Source: Okeania sp. SIO1I7 | GTDB lineage: Bacteria > Cyanobacteriota > Cyanobacteriia > Cyanobacteriales > Microcoleaceae | Assembly (NCBI GenBank): GCA_010672585.1 | Contig: JAAHGF010000010.1 | Location: 28,190-66,526, forward strand | DNA: 38,337 bases | Direction of reading: 5' to 3' | Shown: piece by piece, positions 1-7,235 of the stretch | Position numbering within the stretch: position 1 is the first letter of the stretch | Layout of the letters: each line of letters starts with the position of its first letter | Made by a program: the position numbers and the translations under genes | The notes under the pieces: generated by a model | The model's input: only the letters and a program-made list of their open reading frames with translations | Told to the model about the DNA's origin: nothing | The model's database searches: none

Positions 1-60
1 AATGAGTGGATAGAAGTTATTGCTAGAAAAGATGATCTAGTTAATTTAGCTATTCGTTGA
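1..60 (+). pseudogene. 3' end of ADP-ribosylglycohydrolase (DraG-like) gene, copy 1, cut by window edge
   Basis: The frame reads NEWIEVIARKDDLVNLAIR and then stops at TGA (58-60). Copies 2 and 3 show the preceding residues, including LKAVNLGEDIDTTEVVTGG, which matches the metal-binding C-terminal motif of ADP-ribosylglycohydrolases (usual form NLGGDTDTTGA). Because this copy is cut by the window edge, it could be the end of an intact gene lying to the left; that cannot be decided here. The family removes ADP-ribose from proteins or small molecules. The stop comes from TGA where copy 3 has TTA. Confidence 0.6.
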
Positions 61-292
61 GAAACTGCTATAGCAATCAGGAATCAGATGGGAAAATTGA
101 GGTTTTCCTTTAAAGTATAGAATTTAGCATTTATCTGATTCTTATATATTCATTTCTTCCATCCATACCTATTCCTTATTCCCTAAAACAGCTATTCTCA
201 AATCAGTAAATTTAGAGGTGTTCCTTTAAAGTATAGAATATAGGAGTTATCTGATTGATATATATTCGTTTCTTCCCTATTCCTTATTCCCT

Positions 293-457
293 AAAACCGT
301 CGTTCTCAAGGCAGTAAATTTAGGAGAAGATATAGATACAACTGAAGTAGTAACAGGAGGTTTAGCAGGAATTTATTATGGTATAGAAAATCTGCCAAAT
401 GAGTGGATAGAAGTTATTGCTAGAAAAGATGATCTAGTTAATTTAGCTATTCGTTGA
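293..457 (+). pseudogene. ADP-ribosylglycohydrolase C-terminal fragment, copy 2
   Basis: An open frame runs from the codon at 293 (KTVVLKAVNLGEDIDTT...) to TGA at 455-457. It contains the DIDTT acidic motif that binds the two metal ions in DraG-family hydrolases, followed by GGLAGIYYG and NEWIEVI. The N-terminal three quarters of the enzyme are missing, since the sequence before 293 is non-coding repeat. It is part of the 397-bp tandem duplication and cannot make a functional enzyme. Confidence 0.75.
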
Positions 458-689
458 GAAACTGCTATAGCAATCAGGAATCAGATGGGAAAATTGAGGT
501 TTTCCTTTAAAGTATAGAATTTAGCATTTATCTGATTCTTATATATTCATTTCTTCCATCCATACCTATTCCTTATTCCCTAAAACAGCTATTCTCAAAT
601 CAGTAAATTTAGAGGTGTTCCTTTAAAGTATAGAATATAGGAGTTATCTGATTGATATATATTCGTTTCTTCCCTATTCCTTATTCCCT

Positions 690-881
690 AAAACCGTCGT
701 TCTCAAGGCAGTAAATTTAGGAGAAGATATAGATACAACTGAAGTAGTAACAGGAGGTTTAGCAGGAATTTATTATGGTATAGAAAATCTGCCAAATGAG
801 TGGATAGAAGTTATTGCTAGAAAAGATGATCTAGTTAATTTAGCTACTCGTTTAGAAACTGCTATAGCAATCAGGAATTAG
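690..881 (+). pseudogene. ADP-ribosylglycohydrolase C-terminal fragment, copy 3
   Basis: This is the third copy of the same 3' gene end, running from the codon at 690 to TAG at 879-881. It differs from copies 1 and 2 in having ACTCGTTTA (T-R-L) where they have ATTCGTTGA (I-R-stop), so its frame continues with ETAIAIRN for eight more residues. This is probably the ancestral C-terminus, with the premature TGA arising in the unit that was later duplicated. It is a fragment only. Confidence 0.7.
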
Positions 882-1222
882 ATGTGAAAACTGAGGTGTT
901 TCTTTAAAGTATAGAATCTAGCAGTTATCTAATTCTTATGTATTTATTTCTTTCCTCCATACCTATTCCTTAAAAAGAGTGGTTTTAAATGAATATAGAC
1001 TTTAACTTTAAAGGCAGCTTTGGTATTAATATTTAATTCTGACTCAATTAGTAAAGCTTTTAGCTTTAAATAAAAGCAATAGCTTATGGCTGAATCCTGA
1101 CCGCTGAATGCTGACTTATACCCTATTTTTTAGTAATAAAGCTGATAGCTGACCGCTGACTGCTGTTTGCGCAGCATTCCGCAGTAAATGCTTACTTAGG
1201 AACTGATACAAAATCAAAAAAA

Positions 1223-1813
1223 ATGACTCAAATTGCTTTATTCGGTACCAGTGCCGATCCACCAACATCCGGACATGAAAGAATTATTAAATGGCTTTCC
1301 CAAAACTTCGACAAAGTAATAGTTTGGGCATCAGATAATCCCTTTAAATCACATCAAACACCCCTCAAACAACGTTCGGCAATGTTATCAATTTTGATTG
1401 AAAATATTGACTCTAATAAAAACAATATTTCTCTCAATTCAGAATTAAGTAGTCGTCGTACTATAGAAACTGTTGAACGTGCTAGAAAAAAATGGGATAA
1501 TGCTGAATTTACTTTAGTAGTAGGTTCAGATTTAGTCAAACAATTACCAAGTTGGTATAAAATAGAAGAGCTTTTGCAGAAAGTAAGATTATTAGTTGTA
1601 CCTAGAAAAGGTATTACAATAGAAGAGGCAGATTTGCAAAAGTTAAGAGAACTAAATACAGGAGTAAAAATAGCTTCTTTAGAAGTTCCTAATGTTTCCT
1701 CATCCGCATATCGCGAGGAAGGAGACCCAGCAATTATTACGCCTCCCATTAAAGATTATATATATCGGGAGCAGTTGTACAAATGCCAGGACGCGACTAT
1801 AGAAAAAGTGTAA
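1223..1813 (+). CDS. nadD: Nicotinate-nucleotide adenylyltransferase (NadD family)
   Basis: Predicted to transfer AMP from ATP to nicotinate mononucleotide, giving deamido-NAD in the cytoplasm. The N-terminus carries the nucleotidyltransferase signature as LFGTSADPPTSGH (residues 7-19, a variant of GxFDPxHxGH). The C-terminal half has the second family motif as SSSAYRE (about 159-165, usual form ISSTxIR). The length of 196 aa is normal. No strong Shine-Dalgarno sequence precedes ATG 1223; TTAGGA lies about 25 nt upstream. The last 31 nt overlap the downstream Nudix gene in another frame, so the two are probably co-transcribed and translationally coupled. The SAD in place of the usual FD in the first motif is a cyanobacterial-looking variant. 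The exact substrate (nicotinate or nicotinamide mononucleotide) is not proven by sequence alone. Confidence 0.88.
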   Translation: MTQIALFGTSADPPTSGHERIIKWLSQNFDKVIVWASDNPFKSHQTPLKQRSAMLSILIENIDSNKNNISLNSELSSRRTIETVERARKKWDNAEFTLVVGSDLVKQLPSWYKIEELLQKVRLLVVPRKGITIEEADLQKLRELNTGVKIASLEVPNVSSSAYREEGDPAIITPPIKDYIYREQLYKCQDATIEKV

Positions 1814-2517
1814 ATGATCAAAATAATAAAGCAGATTTTAAAGTAGGAGTAGATAACGTAATTTTTTCTGTCGATACTCAACAAAACCGCTTATTGGTTT
1901 TATTAGTAATGCGACAAAAGGAACCATTTATTAACTACTGGAGTTTGCCAGGTACATTAGTAATACAAGGAGAATCTTTAGAAGCAGCAGCTTATAGAAT
2001 TTTAGCGGAAAAAATTAAGGTCAAAAATCTATATTTAGAGCAATTATATAGTTTTGGCGGTCCTGGTCGTGACCCCAGAGAATCTATTTATAATTGTCGA
2101 TATTTATCAGTCAGTTATTTTGCTCTAGTTAGATTTGAAGAAGCAGAATTAATTGCCGATGGAGTAACAGGTATTGCTTGGTATCCTCTAGAACAAATTC
2201 CTCAGTTAGCATTTGACCATCAACAAATTATTGAATATGGATATCTCAGATTAAGAAATAAAATTGAATATAGTCCTGTTGCTTTTGATGTCTTACCAGA
2301 GCAGTTTACTTTAGGGGAATTATATCAACTTTATACAACTATTTTAGGAGACAATTTTTCAGATTATTCTAATTTTCGTGCCAAGCTATTAAAGTTAGGT
2401 TTCTTATCTGATACTGGAGTAAAAACATCACGGGGAGCAGGTAGACCAGCGAGTCTTTATCGGTTTGATATTGAAGCGTTTGCTTTGGTAAAAGATAAAC
2501 CTTTAATATTTATTTGA
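1783..2517 (+). CDS. Nudix-domain protein with C-terminal winged helix, NrtR-like
   Basis: Residues about 20-160 form a Nudix fold (VGVDNVIFSV...LLVLLVMRQ...YWSLPGTLV). The catalytic Nudix box is degenerate: in the stretch GESLEAAAYRILAEKIKV the canonical REUxEE reads RILAEK. Residues about 170-235 look like a winged helix (LGELYQLYTTILG, FRAKLLKLGFL, GRPASLYRF). This architecture is that of NrtR, a repressor of NAD-biosynthesis genes that senses ADP-ribose-type ligands through a non-catalytic Nudix domain. The overlap with nadD fits such a role. Start at 1783 is chosen because MPGRDYRKS leads straight into the conserved domain; the ATG at 1814 is out of frame. Alternative: an active Nudix hydrolase. 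The operator was not identified. Confidence 0.82.
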   Translation: MPGRDYRKSVNDQNNKADFKVGVDNVIFSVDTQQNRLLVLLVMRQKEPFINYWSLPGTLVIQGESLEAAAYRILAEKIKVKNLYLEQLYSFGGPGRDPRESIYNCRYLSVSYFALVRFEEAELIADGVTGIAWYPLEQIPQLAFDHQQIIEYGYLRLRNKIEYSPVAFDVLPEQFTLGELYQLYTTILGDNFSDYSNFRAKLLKLGFLSDTGVKTSRGAGRPASLYRFDIEAFALVKDKPLIFI

Positions 2518-2559
2518 TCGGGCTAATGATGTACAAGTAAATATTGAAAAATTTGTAGT

Positions 2560-2576
2560 GCGGGCATCTTGCCCGC
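2560..2576. terminator. GC-rich hairpin between convergent genes
   Basis: GCGGGCATCTTGCCCGC is a near-perfect short palindrome between the stop of the NrtR-like gene (2517) and the convergent PIN gene (2608). It lacks a clear T-run, so it may be a dispersed palindromic repeat of the kind common in cyanobacteria rather than a strong terminator. Confidence 0.4.
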
Positions 2577-2607
2577 GATGGTTTTACCTCTTTTTTATCT
2601 TTGTTAT

Positions 2608-3036
2608 TTATTGGTTAATTTGCAGCAATAAAGTTTGAGTAGTCCAAGTCGGACATCCACAACCAAAAAAGTCATAATCTTCTGTCCAAATTGCTGCGGG
2701 TAAAGCTAACGCTAGAGCAACTGTTTCCCAATCATTAGGGTCTCTAGGAATACGCTTTCTTGCTTCTGCTTCAAATGATTGATAATCATATAAAGGGAAA
2801 GTGGTAATTCTATTATTAATTAGTCCTAGAGCTACTTCTAATTCCAATTGTCCCTCTTCTTGAGTGAAGTTACCTTTATTAACTATTATAGAAATCCGCT
2901 TTTGTAATTCGTATTGAGCTTCATTTTTCATCTTTTCAGCTAAAAATAATTCTAAGCTTTGTGACCTAATTAAAGCTCTTCCCCGCTTTCTCAGCATTTC
3001 AGCCACTAAGATATTTGTATCAACAACTAGACGCAT
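2608..3036 (-). CDS. PIN-domain protein, probable VapC-type toxin RNase
   Basis: The 142-aa protein starts MRLVVDTNIL, with the first PIN acidic residue at D6. It continues with acidic residues in RDPNDWETVALAL (D99/D102) and WTEDYDFFG (D120/D122). This is the PIN metal-binding set, so a ribonuclease that cleaves cellular RNA in the cytoplasm is the likely activity. Length fits VapC-like toxins. Its start overlaps the end of the upstream antitoxin-like gene by 10 nt, the usual layout for type II toxin-antitoxin pairs. The second acidic residue of the fold, expected near 39-43, is less certain. The C-terminal CGCP is unusual. Confidence 0.8.
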   Translation of the reverse strand: MRLVVDTNILVAEMLRKRGRALIRSQSLELFLAEKMKNEAQYELQKRISIIVNKGNFTQEEGQLELEVALGLINNRITTFPLYDYQSFEAEARKRIPRDPNDWETVALALALPAAIWTEDYDFFGCGCPTWTTQTLLLQINQ

Positions 3037-3386
3037 TCTTCCTCATCCTCAACTGCATTCATAAACATTGATACATATTCTTCTTCTGTTAATCCCATTT
3101 TAGTTAATCTTTGTTCCATAATTCTGTCAAGTTTTTCTGCTGCTTTATTGGCTGCTTCGTAATCGAGTTTACTACGCAGTGATGCTATTCTTTCTTCTGT
3201 TATTCCTGTGGGATGTAATGTTTTATCCACAATTCCGTCAAGTTCTTTTTTGGCTTTTTCGGCTGCTTCGCGATCGCCTATTGGATAATAATAACCAATA
3301 GTTTTTCCTTCATGCTCTATAGAAATAAGTTCTTTTTCAGCTAATAAAAATTGTTTTTCTAAGTCGTTGAATTTAATGTTTTTCAT
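3027..3386 (-). CDS. Putative antitoxin partner of the PIN protein
   Basis: A small, charged 119-aa protein directly upstream of, and overlapping, the PIN toxin gene. Its position and size suggest the antitoxin. The N-terminus (MKNIKFNDLEKQ...LISIEHEGKTIGYYYPIG) resembles the short strand-rich part of Phd/VapB-like DNA-binding antitoxins, but I cannot name the family. Residues about 39-107 hold two related helical units of about 33 residues, one ending HPTGITEERIASL and the next TKMGLTEEEYVSM, separated by an acidic linker. This internal duplication could be the toxin-binding part. Nothing else in the window resembles it. Autoregulation is typical of such pairs, but no operator was recognised. 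Confidence 0.65.
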   Translation of the reverse strand: MKNIKFNDLEKQFLLAEKELISIEHEGKTIGYYYPIGDREAAEKAKKELDGIVDKTLHPTGITEERIASLRSKLDYEAANKAAEKLDRIMEQRLTKMGLTEEEYVSMFMNAVEDEEECV

Positions 3387-3606
3387 AATCCCTTTGGCTG
3401 TATTTTAGATTAATGAGTGTCTCAACTGTTAATTATTATATCTTAAGATAAGATTACTTCCAGGTGTAGTCAATAATTAATTTACTGCAAATTATGTAAA
3501 AGGTCGCACATCGGATGGATGAAAACCTAAGAAAATTTGACTTTTAGGAATACCTGCTTTTAGTAGATCGGATGCTATTCCATTTTAGGGTATCTATGAG
3601 ATTACT

Positions 3607-4911
3607 TCAGGAATTACTTTGACATTCCTTTTTATTTTTTCTGTTTATAATTTTTGCTTTGATAGTCACAGTTTCCTGGTTGTCAGATTGAGCAACTCCT
3701 AAGTCTAGGAGATAATTTTGTAACTTTAATATTTCTTCAAGTTCCTGGTCGCGAAGTTGAGCGTTCCTTAAGTTTTCAATATAATCTTTTGGTTTTGATG
3801 TATCTCCAATTTCCTGGTTGCCAAGTTGAGCGTTCTTTAAGTTTTCGATATAATCTTTTGGTTTTGATGTATCTCCAATTTCCTGGTTGCCAAGTTGAGC
3901 GTTCTTTAAGTTTTCGATATAATCTTTTGGTTTTGATGTATCTCCAATTTCCTGGTTGCCAAGTTTAGTATCCCTTAAGTTTAGGAAATATTTTTGTGGC
4001 TTTGATAGATTTCCTACTTTCTGGTCGCGAAGTTGAGCGATCGCCAAGTCTAGGGGATGGTCTTTTAGCTTTAATATATCTCCATACAGGTTAATAGTAT
4101 AGTTAACAGGTTCACTGAGTTCTTCTCTTTTTGGCAAATTTTCCAATTTTTTGTTGGATTCTAGTATTAAGTAACCATTAAGGAATATTGTTGCATTTGG
4201 GTTGTCTTTTTGCAGCTTTTTGAGAACATCACCTATATCCTTTTTACTCTCAAATATTATATTTTTTTCCTCAGTAGTAGTACAGTCATATACTGTTGGT
4301 TTATATAATATAGGTGGCACAATAAATATTGCTGTCGCTATAATTATCATCAATATAAAAGCAAGAGAATATATTCTAACTGGAGACTTTGAAGGTGCTG
4401 GTATTGGAGGTTTAGAATCGATCTTAATTTTTTCTATTTCTTCGAGTTCTAAACCATCCATACTTAAGAATAACTTATCAGAAGGAATAGCCGGATGTGG
4501 ATCGCGGTGCTCCCAAAATTCTGTGTATCCTTCTATCAATTTCTGATGAATTTCCTCCATATTTTTTTGGGAAATTAAAACATTTTCTTGACTTTTAATT
4601 CCCTGAATAACAACTCCTTCAATTAGAAGTATTTCTCTCCCAAATTGATCTTTAAGAATCTCATCTCCTTCTTGAAAATTTAGGTCTTTTTGTGTTGCTT
4701 TTAAGATTCGATAAACTATCGTGAAATCTCCTACTTTTGAATCAACGATTTGTCTAATAAATCCCTTTTCTGGTTCTGTTAAATCTCCTGTTGTAACTCT
4801 TGCGAGTAAGTTTTCAGTCTTAGCTTCACAAATGAAATCAGGAGCTACAACTGTTGTGTAGTCAAGATAAGGATTACGGCTCACTAAAAAAGGCCAAACT
4901 TTAATACTCAT
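3607..4911 (-). CDS. Single-pass membrane protein with 23-residue tandem repeats (unknown function)
   Basis: A 434-aa protein I do not recognise. Residues 1-165 are soluble and acidic and hold a compact mixed region (FICEAKTENLLARV, FTIVYRILKATQ, EILLIEGVVIQG). One strong membrane segment lies at about 180-202 (IYSLAFILMIIIATAIF). A PAPSKSP proline stretch precedes it. Residues about 205-265 form a small domain. Residues 271-408 are six units of 23 residues, three of them nearly identical. It is the last gene of the minus-strand cassette and starts 51 bp after the dispanin frame. By position it may be a membrane-bound partner or effector of the GTPase proteins; this is inference. No signal peptide is visible, so the N-terminus is probably cytoplasmic. 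Confidence 0.7.
   Translation of the reverse strand: MSIKVWPFLVSRNPYLDYTTVVAPDFICEAKTENLLARVTTGDLTEPEKGFIRQIVDSKVGDFTIVYRILKATQKDLNFQEGDEILKDQFGREILLIEGVVIQGIKSQENVLISQKNMEEIHQKLIEGYTEFWEHRDPHPAIPSDKLFLSMDGLELEEIEKIKIDSKPPIPAPSKSPVRIYSLAFILMIIIATAIFIVPPILYKPTVYDCTTTEEKNIIFESKKDIGDVLKKLQKDNPNATIFLNGYLILESNKKLENLPKREELSEPVNYTINLYGDILKLKDHPLDLAIAQLRDQKVGNLSKPQKYFLNLRDTKLGNQEIGDTSKPKDYIENLKNAQLGNQEIGDTSKPKDYIENLKNAQLGNQEIGDTSKPKDYIENLRNAQLRDQELEEILKLQNYLLDLGVAQSDNQETVTIKAKIINRKNKKECQSNS
3688..4101 (-). repeat. 69-bp tandem repeat array encoding 23-aa units
   Basis: Six head-to-tail units code for residues 271-408 of the membrane protein. The central three (3757-3963) are almost identical, each reading LGNQEIGDTSKPKDYIENL plus four residues. 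The outer units are diverged (for example LRDQKVGNLSKPQKYFLNL and LRDQELEEILKLQNYLLDL). Nearly perfect central copies flanked by old copies indicate recent unequal exchange. Each unit looks amphipathic and may form a helical or solenoid-like repeat. Confidence 0.92.
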
Positions 4912-4962
4912 GGTTATAATTTAATAAGTTTAGATTTTATATTGATGATAACTAATACTCTT

Positions 4963-5289
4963 TTACAGAAGCCAAAAGTTAAAAAACTGTACCTCACAAC
5001 TCAGAGAATTGCTACAATAATATTTGTATGCAATTAGAACCAGAACCAGAATTATTGTTGCTGGTATGAAACGAAACAAAAACCATTTCTCAGCTTTTTT
5101 TGATGCTTTATATGCTCCTTGGTCATCTCCAAATCTCAGTTGTGTCTTAACTTGAGAGCCATAAACAATAGTGACAATTCCAAATGGTAAACAAAAAATA
5201 GCCTACCTCCCAAAAGCTAAACAGCATAGAATAGTTCGTAAAATTGCTGGTATTAGATAGTTAGGAACATTTCGTTTTGTAGGTGTCAT
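4963..5289 (-). pseudogene. CD225/dispanin-family membrane protein with in-frame amber codon
   Basis: One continuous frame runs from ATG 5289 to TAA 4963 (109 codons) except for TAG at codon 29 (5203-5205). Before it: MTPTKRNVPNYLIPAILRTI. After it: CLPFGIVTIVYGSQV, then LRFGDDQGAYKASKKAEKW, then a hydrophobic segment IPATIILVLVLIAY. This is the CD225/dispanin pattern of two membrane segments joined by a short loop with a G-D-x-x-G-A motif. The stop lies within what looks like a roughly 30-nt extra piece (LAFGR-stop-AIFC) compared with the usual CCLPFGIVAIVYA. The gene sits 18 bp after the WD40-GTPase and 51 bp before the repeat protein, so it belongs to the operon. It may be a recent pseudogene, or translation could resume or read through. 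Confidence 0.75.
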
Positions 5290-5307
5290 TTTTACTTAAA
5301 CCGTACT

Positions 5308-7191
5308 TTATATAATTGGCCAAATTTTAATCGTTTTGTCATCACTACCGCTAGCTAAAATTTGATTATCTGGACTAAAAGCTAGAGTAGTGATCATATC
5401 AGTGTGCTCAGTTAAAGTAGTTATTAAAGTTCCGGTTGATAAATTCCATACTTTGATTTCGCCATCATCACTTCCACTGGCAAGGAAGCGGTTATCTGGA
5501 CTAATCGCCAGAGACCAAATTGCTCCGGTATGTCCTCTCAAAGAAAATTTGAGATTCCAAGTTTCCTTATCCCAAACACAAATAGTTTGATCGTCACCAC
5601 CACTAACCAACATTTTACCATCAGAACTAAAGGCTAAAGCTTTTATAAAACTAGGATTAGGATGTTTTAAGGTAAGAAATTTATCATTATTGATAGGCAG
5701 TTCCCAAATCAGTATTTTCTTATCTGTACCACCAGTAGCCAAAGTATCCCAATTGGGAGTAACAGCAAGGGTATAAACCAACCCTTGATGTTCGCTTAAG
5801 GTGCGCATTACTCTGGCACCATTAGTTTCTAATTGCCAGATTTTCACTGTTTGATCGCGACTACTACTAATCAGTTTGCTTCCATCGGGACTAACAACAA
5901 ACCCACTGATTTGCTCAGAATGTTCCTTCGACAGTTCATAAAAGAGTTTTCCTGTATGGGCATCCCATACCTTAATACTTTGATATGCACTGGCAGTAAA
6001 CAGCTTTTGATCGTCTTGACTAAGATGTGCAACTACCCAACCTGGTTTTTCTCGTACAATTTCTTTCTGTAAATTTCTCCGTGCAACTTCCCAAAACAGA
6101 ACGGTTCCGTCATCATTAGAACTGAAAAGAGTTTTACCATCAGATGTGAAACCAACCGAACACACTACTTTTTTATGTCTTCTAAAAGTATGGATGGAGG
6201 GAAGAGTAGGATGACTTTGTGTTCCTAAATTAGCTTCGGGAAATTGCTCCTCAAAATTCTTGAGACGTTTCAAGAAACTAATGACCAAGTGGTTATTTGC
6301 TGTTTCCCAATCTTCTACTTCATCAGCTCTTCCATTGGAAAAAGGATTTTTCACTCCCCATCGTGTAATCTTTTCTGAGGATGATTTTATAGCTTTATTT
6401 CCACCTGTTACTTTATCAATTAATACATAAGCAACAGGAATCTCTAGCTGGAAAAGTTCAGGAGTCGCACCTGGATTCTTTTTCATTGAGTCATCAGACT
6501 GGAGGGTAGCAAAGTCGAGACCAATAGAGCTTACAGGAATAAAACGGACTGGACAACCAGCATTAACTCTAAGATTGACGATATCATCCAACTCACGGAC
6601 TTTGTCTCTGAGACGTTTTATTATGTCTGAAAGATTATAATGACCTTTAAGCAAATCCCACTTACTGATAACAAAATAAACTGGAATGTCTTTGTTAGCT
6701 TTATTTAGCAATTCCATCATGTTGGGTAAATCTGTCATGGATAACTGTGTAACCACTTCATTATCCTGGTCTTTTCCTTCCATTAATTTTAATAGTTTTA
6801 GACCATCAATCATCACCAACAGAGCATCTGCATTGTCAACTTCTTCTTTTTTCAAATTAACAGAGTCGTCTTCGTCAGATATAATCGCTCCCCCTCCATA
6901 GTCAATATAGGTAAACTTACAGACTTCAACGTTTTCAAGATTATGATCTTTGACATAACAAGTGAATGTTGTCCGTGTTAGAATTCTTGTACCAATAGGC
7001 CACTCTTCATTAGTATTAGCAATTTTTGAATAAATTTCCTTCAGTTTTTTACGCTGCTTATTATCGGATATTTCCAGGAAAAATCCTTCTTTGGTTGGGG
7101 TAGATAATTTCTTAAAAAGACTAGCTAAAAATACAGTTTTACCCGCCCCCGATGGTCCTAAAGTAATAATATTGTAATTTTTAATATCCAT
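5308..7191 (-). CDS. GTPase-like P-loop protein fused to seven WD40 repeats
   Basis: 627 aa. Residues 1-260 form a P-loop NTPase with the Walker A motif GPSGAGKT (12-19), a switch-II-like DYGGG (97-101) preceded by hydrophobic residues, a hydrophobic strand ALLVMIDG (123-130), SKWD (176-179) in the place of the base-specifying NKxD, and PVSS (219-222). This indicates a TRAFAC-type GTPase. A linker covers about 260-330. Seven WD40 units follow (337-627), each ending in a W-D-like motif: FWEV, KVWDA, KIWQL, LIWEL, CVWDK, KVWNL, KIWPI, enough for one closed propeller. The upstream gene is a paralogue of the GTPase part, 44 bp away. A GTP-controlled switch whose propeller binds a partner is a reasonable inference. 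No catalytic effector domain is visible. Confidence 0.8.
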   Translation of the reverse strand: MDIKNYNIITLGPSGAGKTVFLASLFKKLSTPTKEGFFLEISDNKQRKKLKEIYSKIANTNEEWPIGTRILTRTTFTCYVKDHNLENVEVCKFTYIDYGGGAIISDEDDSVNLKKEEVDNADALLVMIDGLKLLKLMEGKDQDNEVVTQLSMTDLPNMMELLNKANKDIPVYFVISKWDLLKGHYNLSDIIKRLRDKVRELDDIVNLRVNAGCPVRFIPVSSIGLDFATLQSDDSMKKNPGATPELFQLEIPVAYVLIDKVTGGNKAIKSSSEKITRWGVKNPFSNGRADEVEDWETANNHLVISFLKRLKNFEEQFPEANLGTQSHPTLPSIHTFRRHKKVVCSVGFTSDGKTLFSSNDDGTVLFWEVARRNLQKEIVREKPGWVVAHLSQDDQKLFTASAYQSIKVWDAHTGKLFYELSKEHSEQISGFVVSPDGSKLISSSRDQTVKIWQLETNGARVMRTLSEHQGLVYTLAVTPNWDTLATGGTDKKILIWELPINNDKFLTLKHPNPSFIKALAFSSDGKMLVSGGDDQTICVWDKETWNLKFSLRGHTGAIWSLAISPDNRFLASGSDDGEIKVWNLSTGTLITTLTEHTDMITTLAFSPDNQILASGSDDKTIKIWPII

Positions 7192-7235
7192 TTCTGGGCT
7201 TTTAACTTTGATAATGATTCCCTTATTACTTTGTT

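Larger units (their letters stand above)
1..960. repeat. 397-bp tandem repeat, two units plus a partial third
   Basis: Positions 1-397 and 398-794 appear identical by eye. A third, diverged partial unit starts at 795 and fades near 960. Each unit also contains an internal direct repeat of about 110 bp: CCTTTAAAGTATAGAAT, then TTATCTGATT, then CCTATTCCTTATTCCCTAAAAC, then TTCTCAA and CAGTAAATTTAG, beginning near 107 and again near 221. The second sub-copy runs directly into the ADP-ribosylglycohydrolase frame. A reverse-complement relative lies near 36100-36240. The rest of the gene-free stretch to 1222 holds CTGACCGCTGA-type short repeats and the motif CTGTTTGCGCAGCATTCCG near 1161, which recurs at 9622. 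Confidence 0.9.

Noticed and set aside
1-794. 397-bp tandem units as CRISPR or origin iterons
   Set aside because: The units are too long and contain a gene 3' end; there are no spacers, DnaA boxes or neighbouring replication genes.
1354-1749. 131-aa minus-strand open frame opposite nadD
   Set aside because: It mirrors the nadD coding sequence, has no recognisable motif, and nadD motifs are clear on the other strand.
4202-4546. 114-aa plus-strand frame with a hydrophobic stretch
   Set aside because: It is the antisense of the membrane segment of the repeat protein; its hydrophobic look comes from the T/A-rich helix codons.
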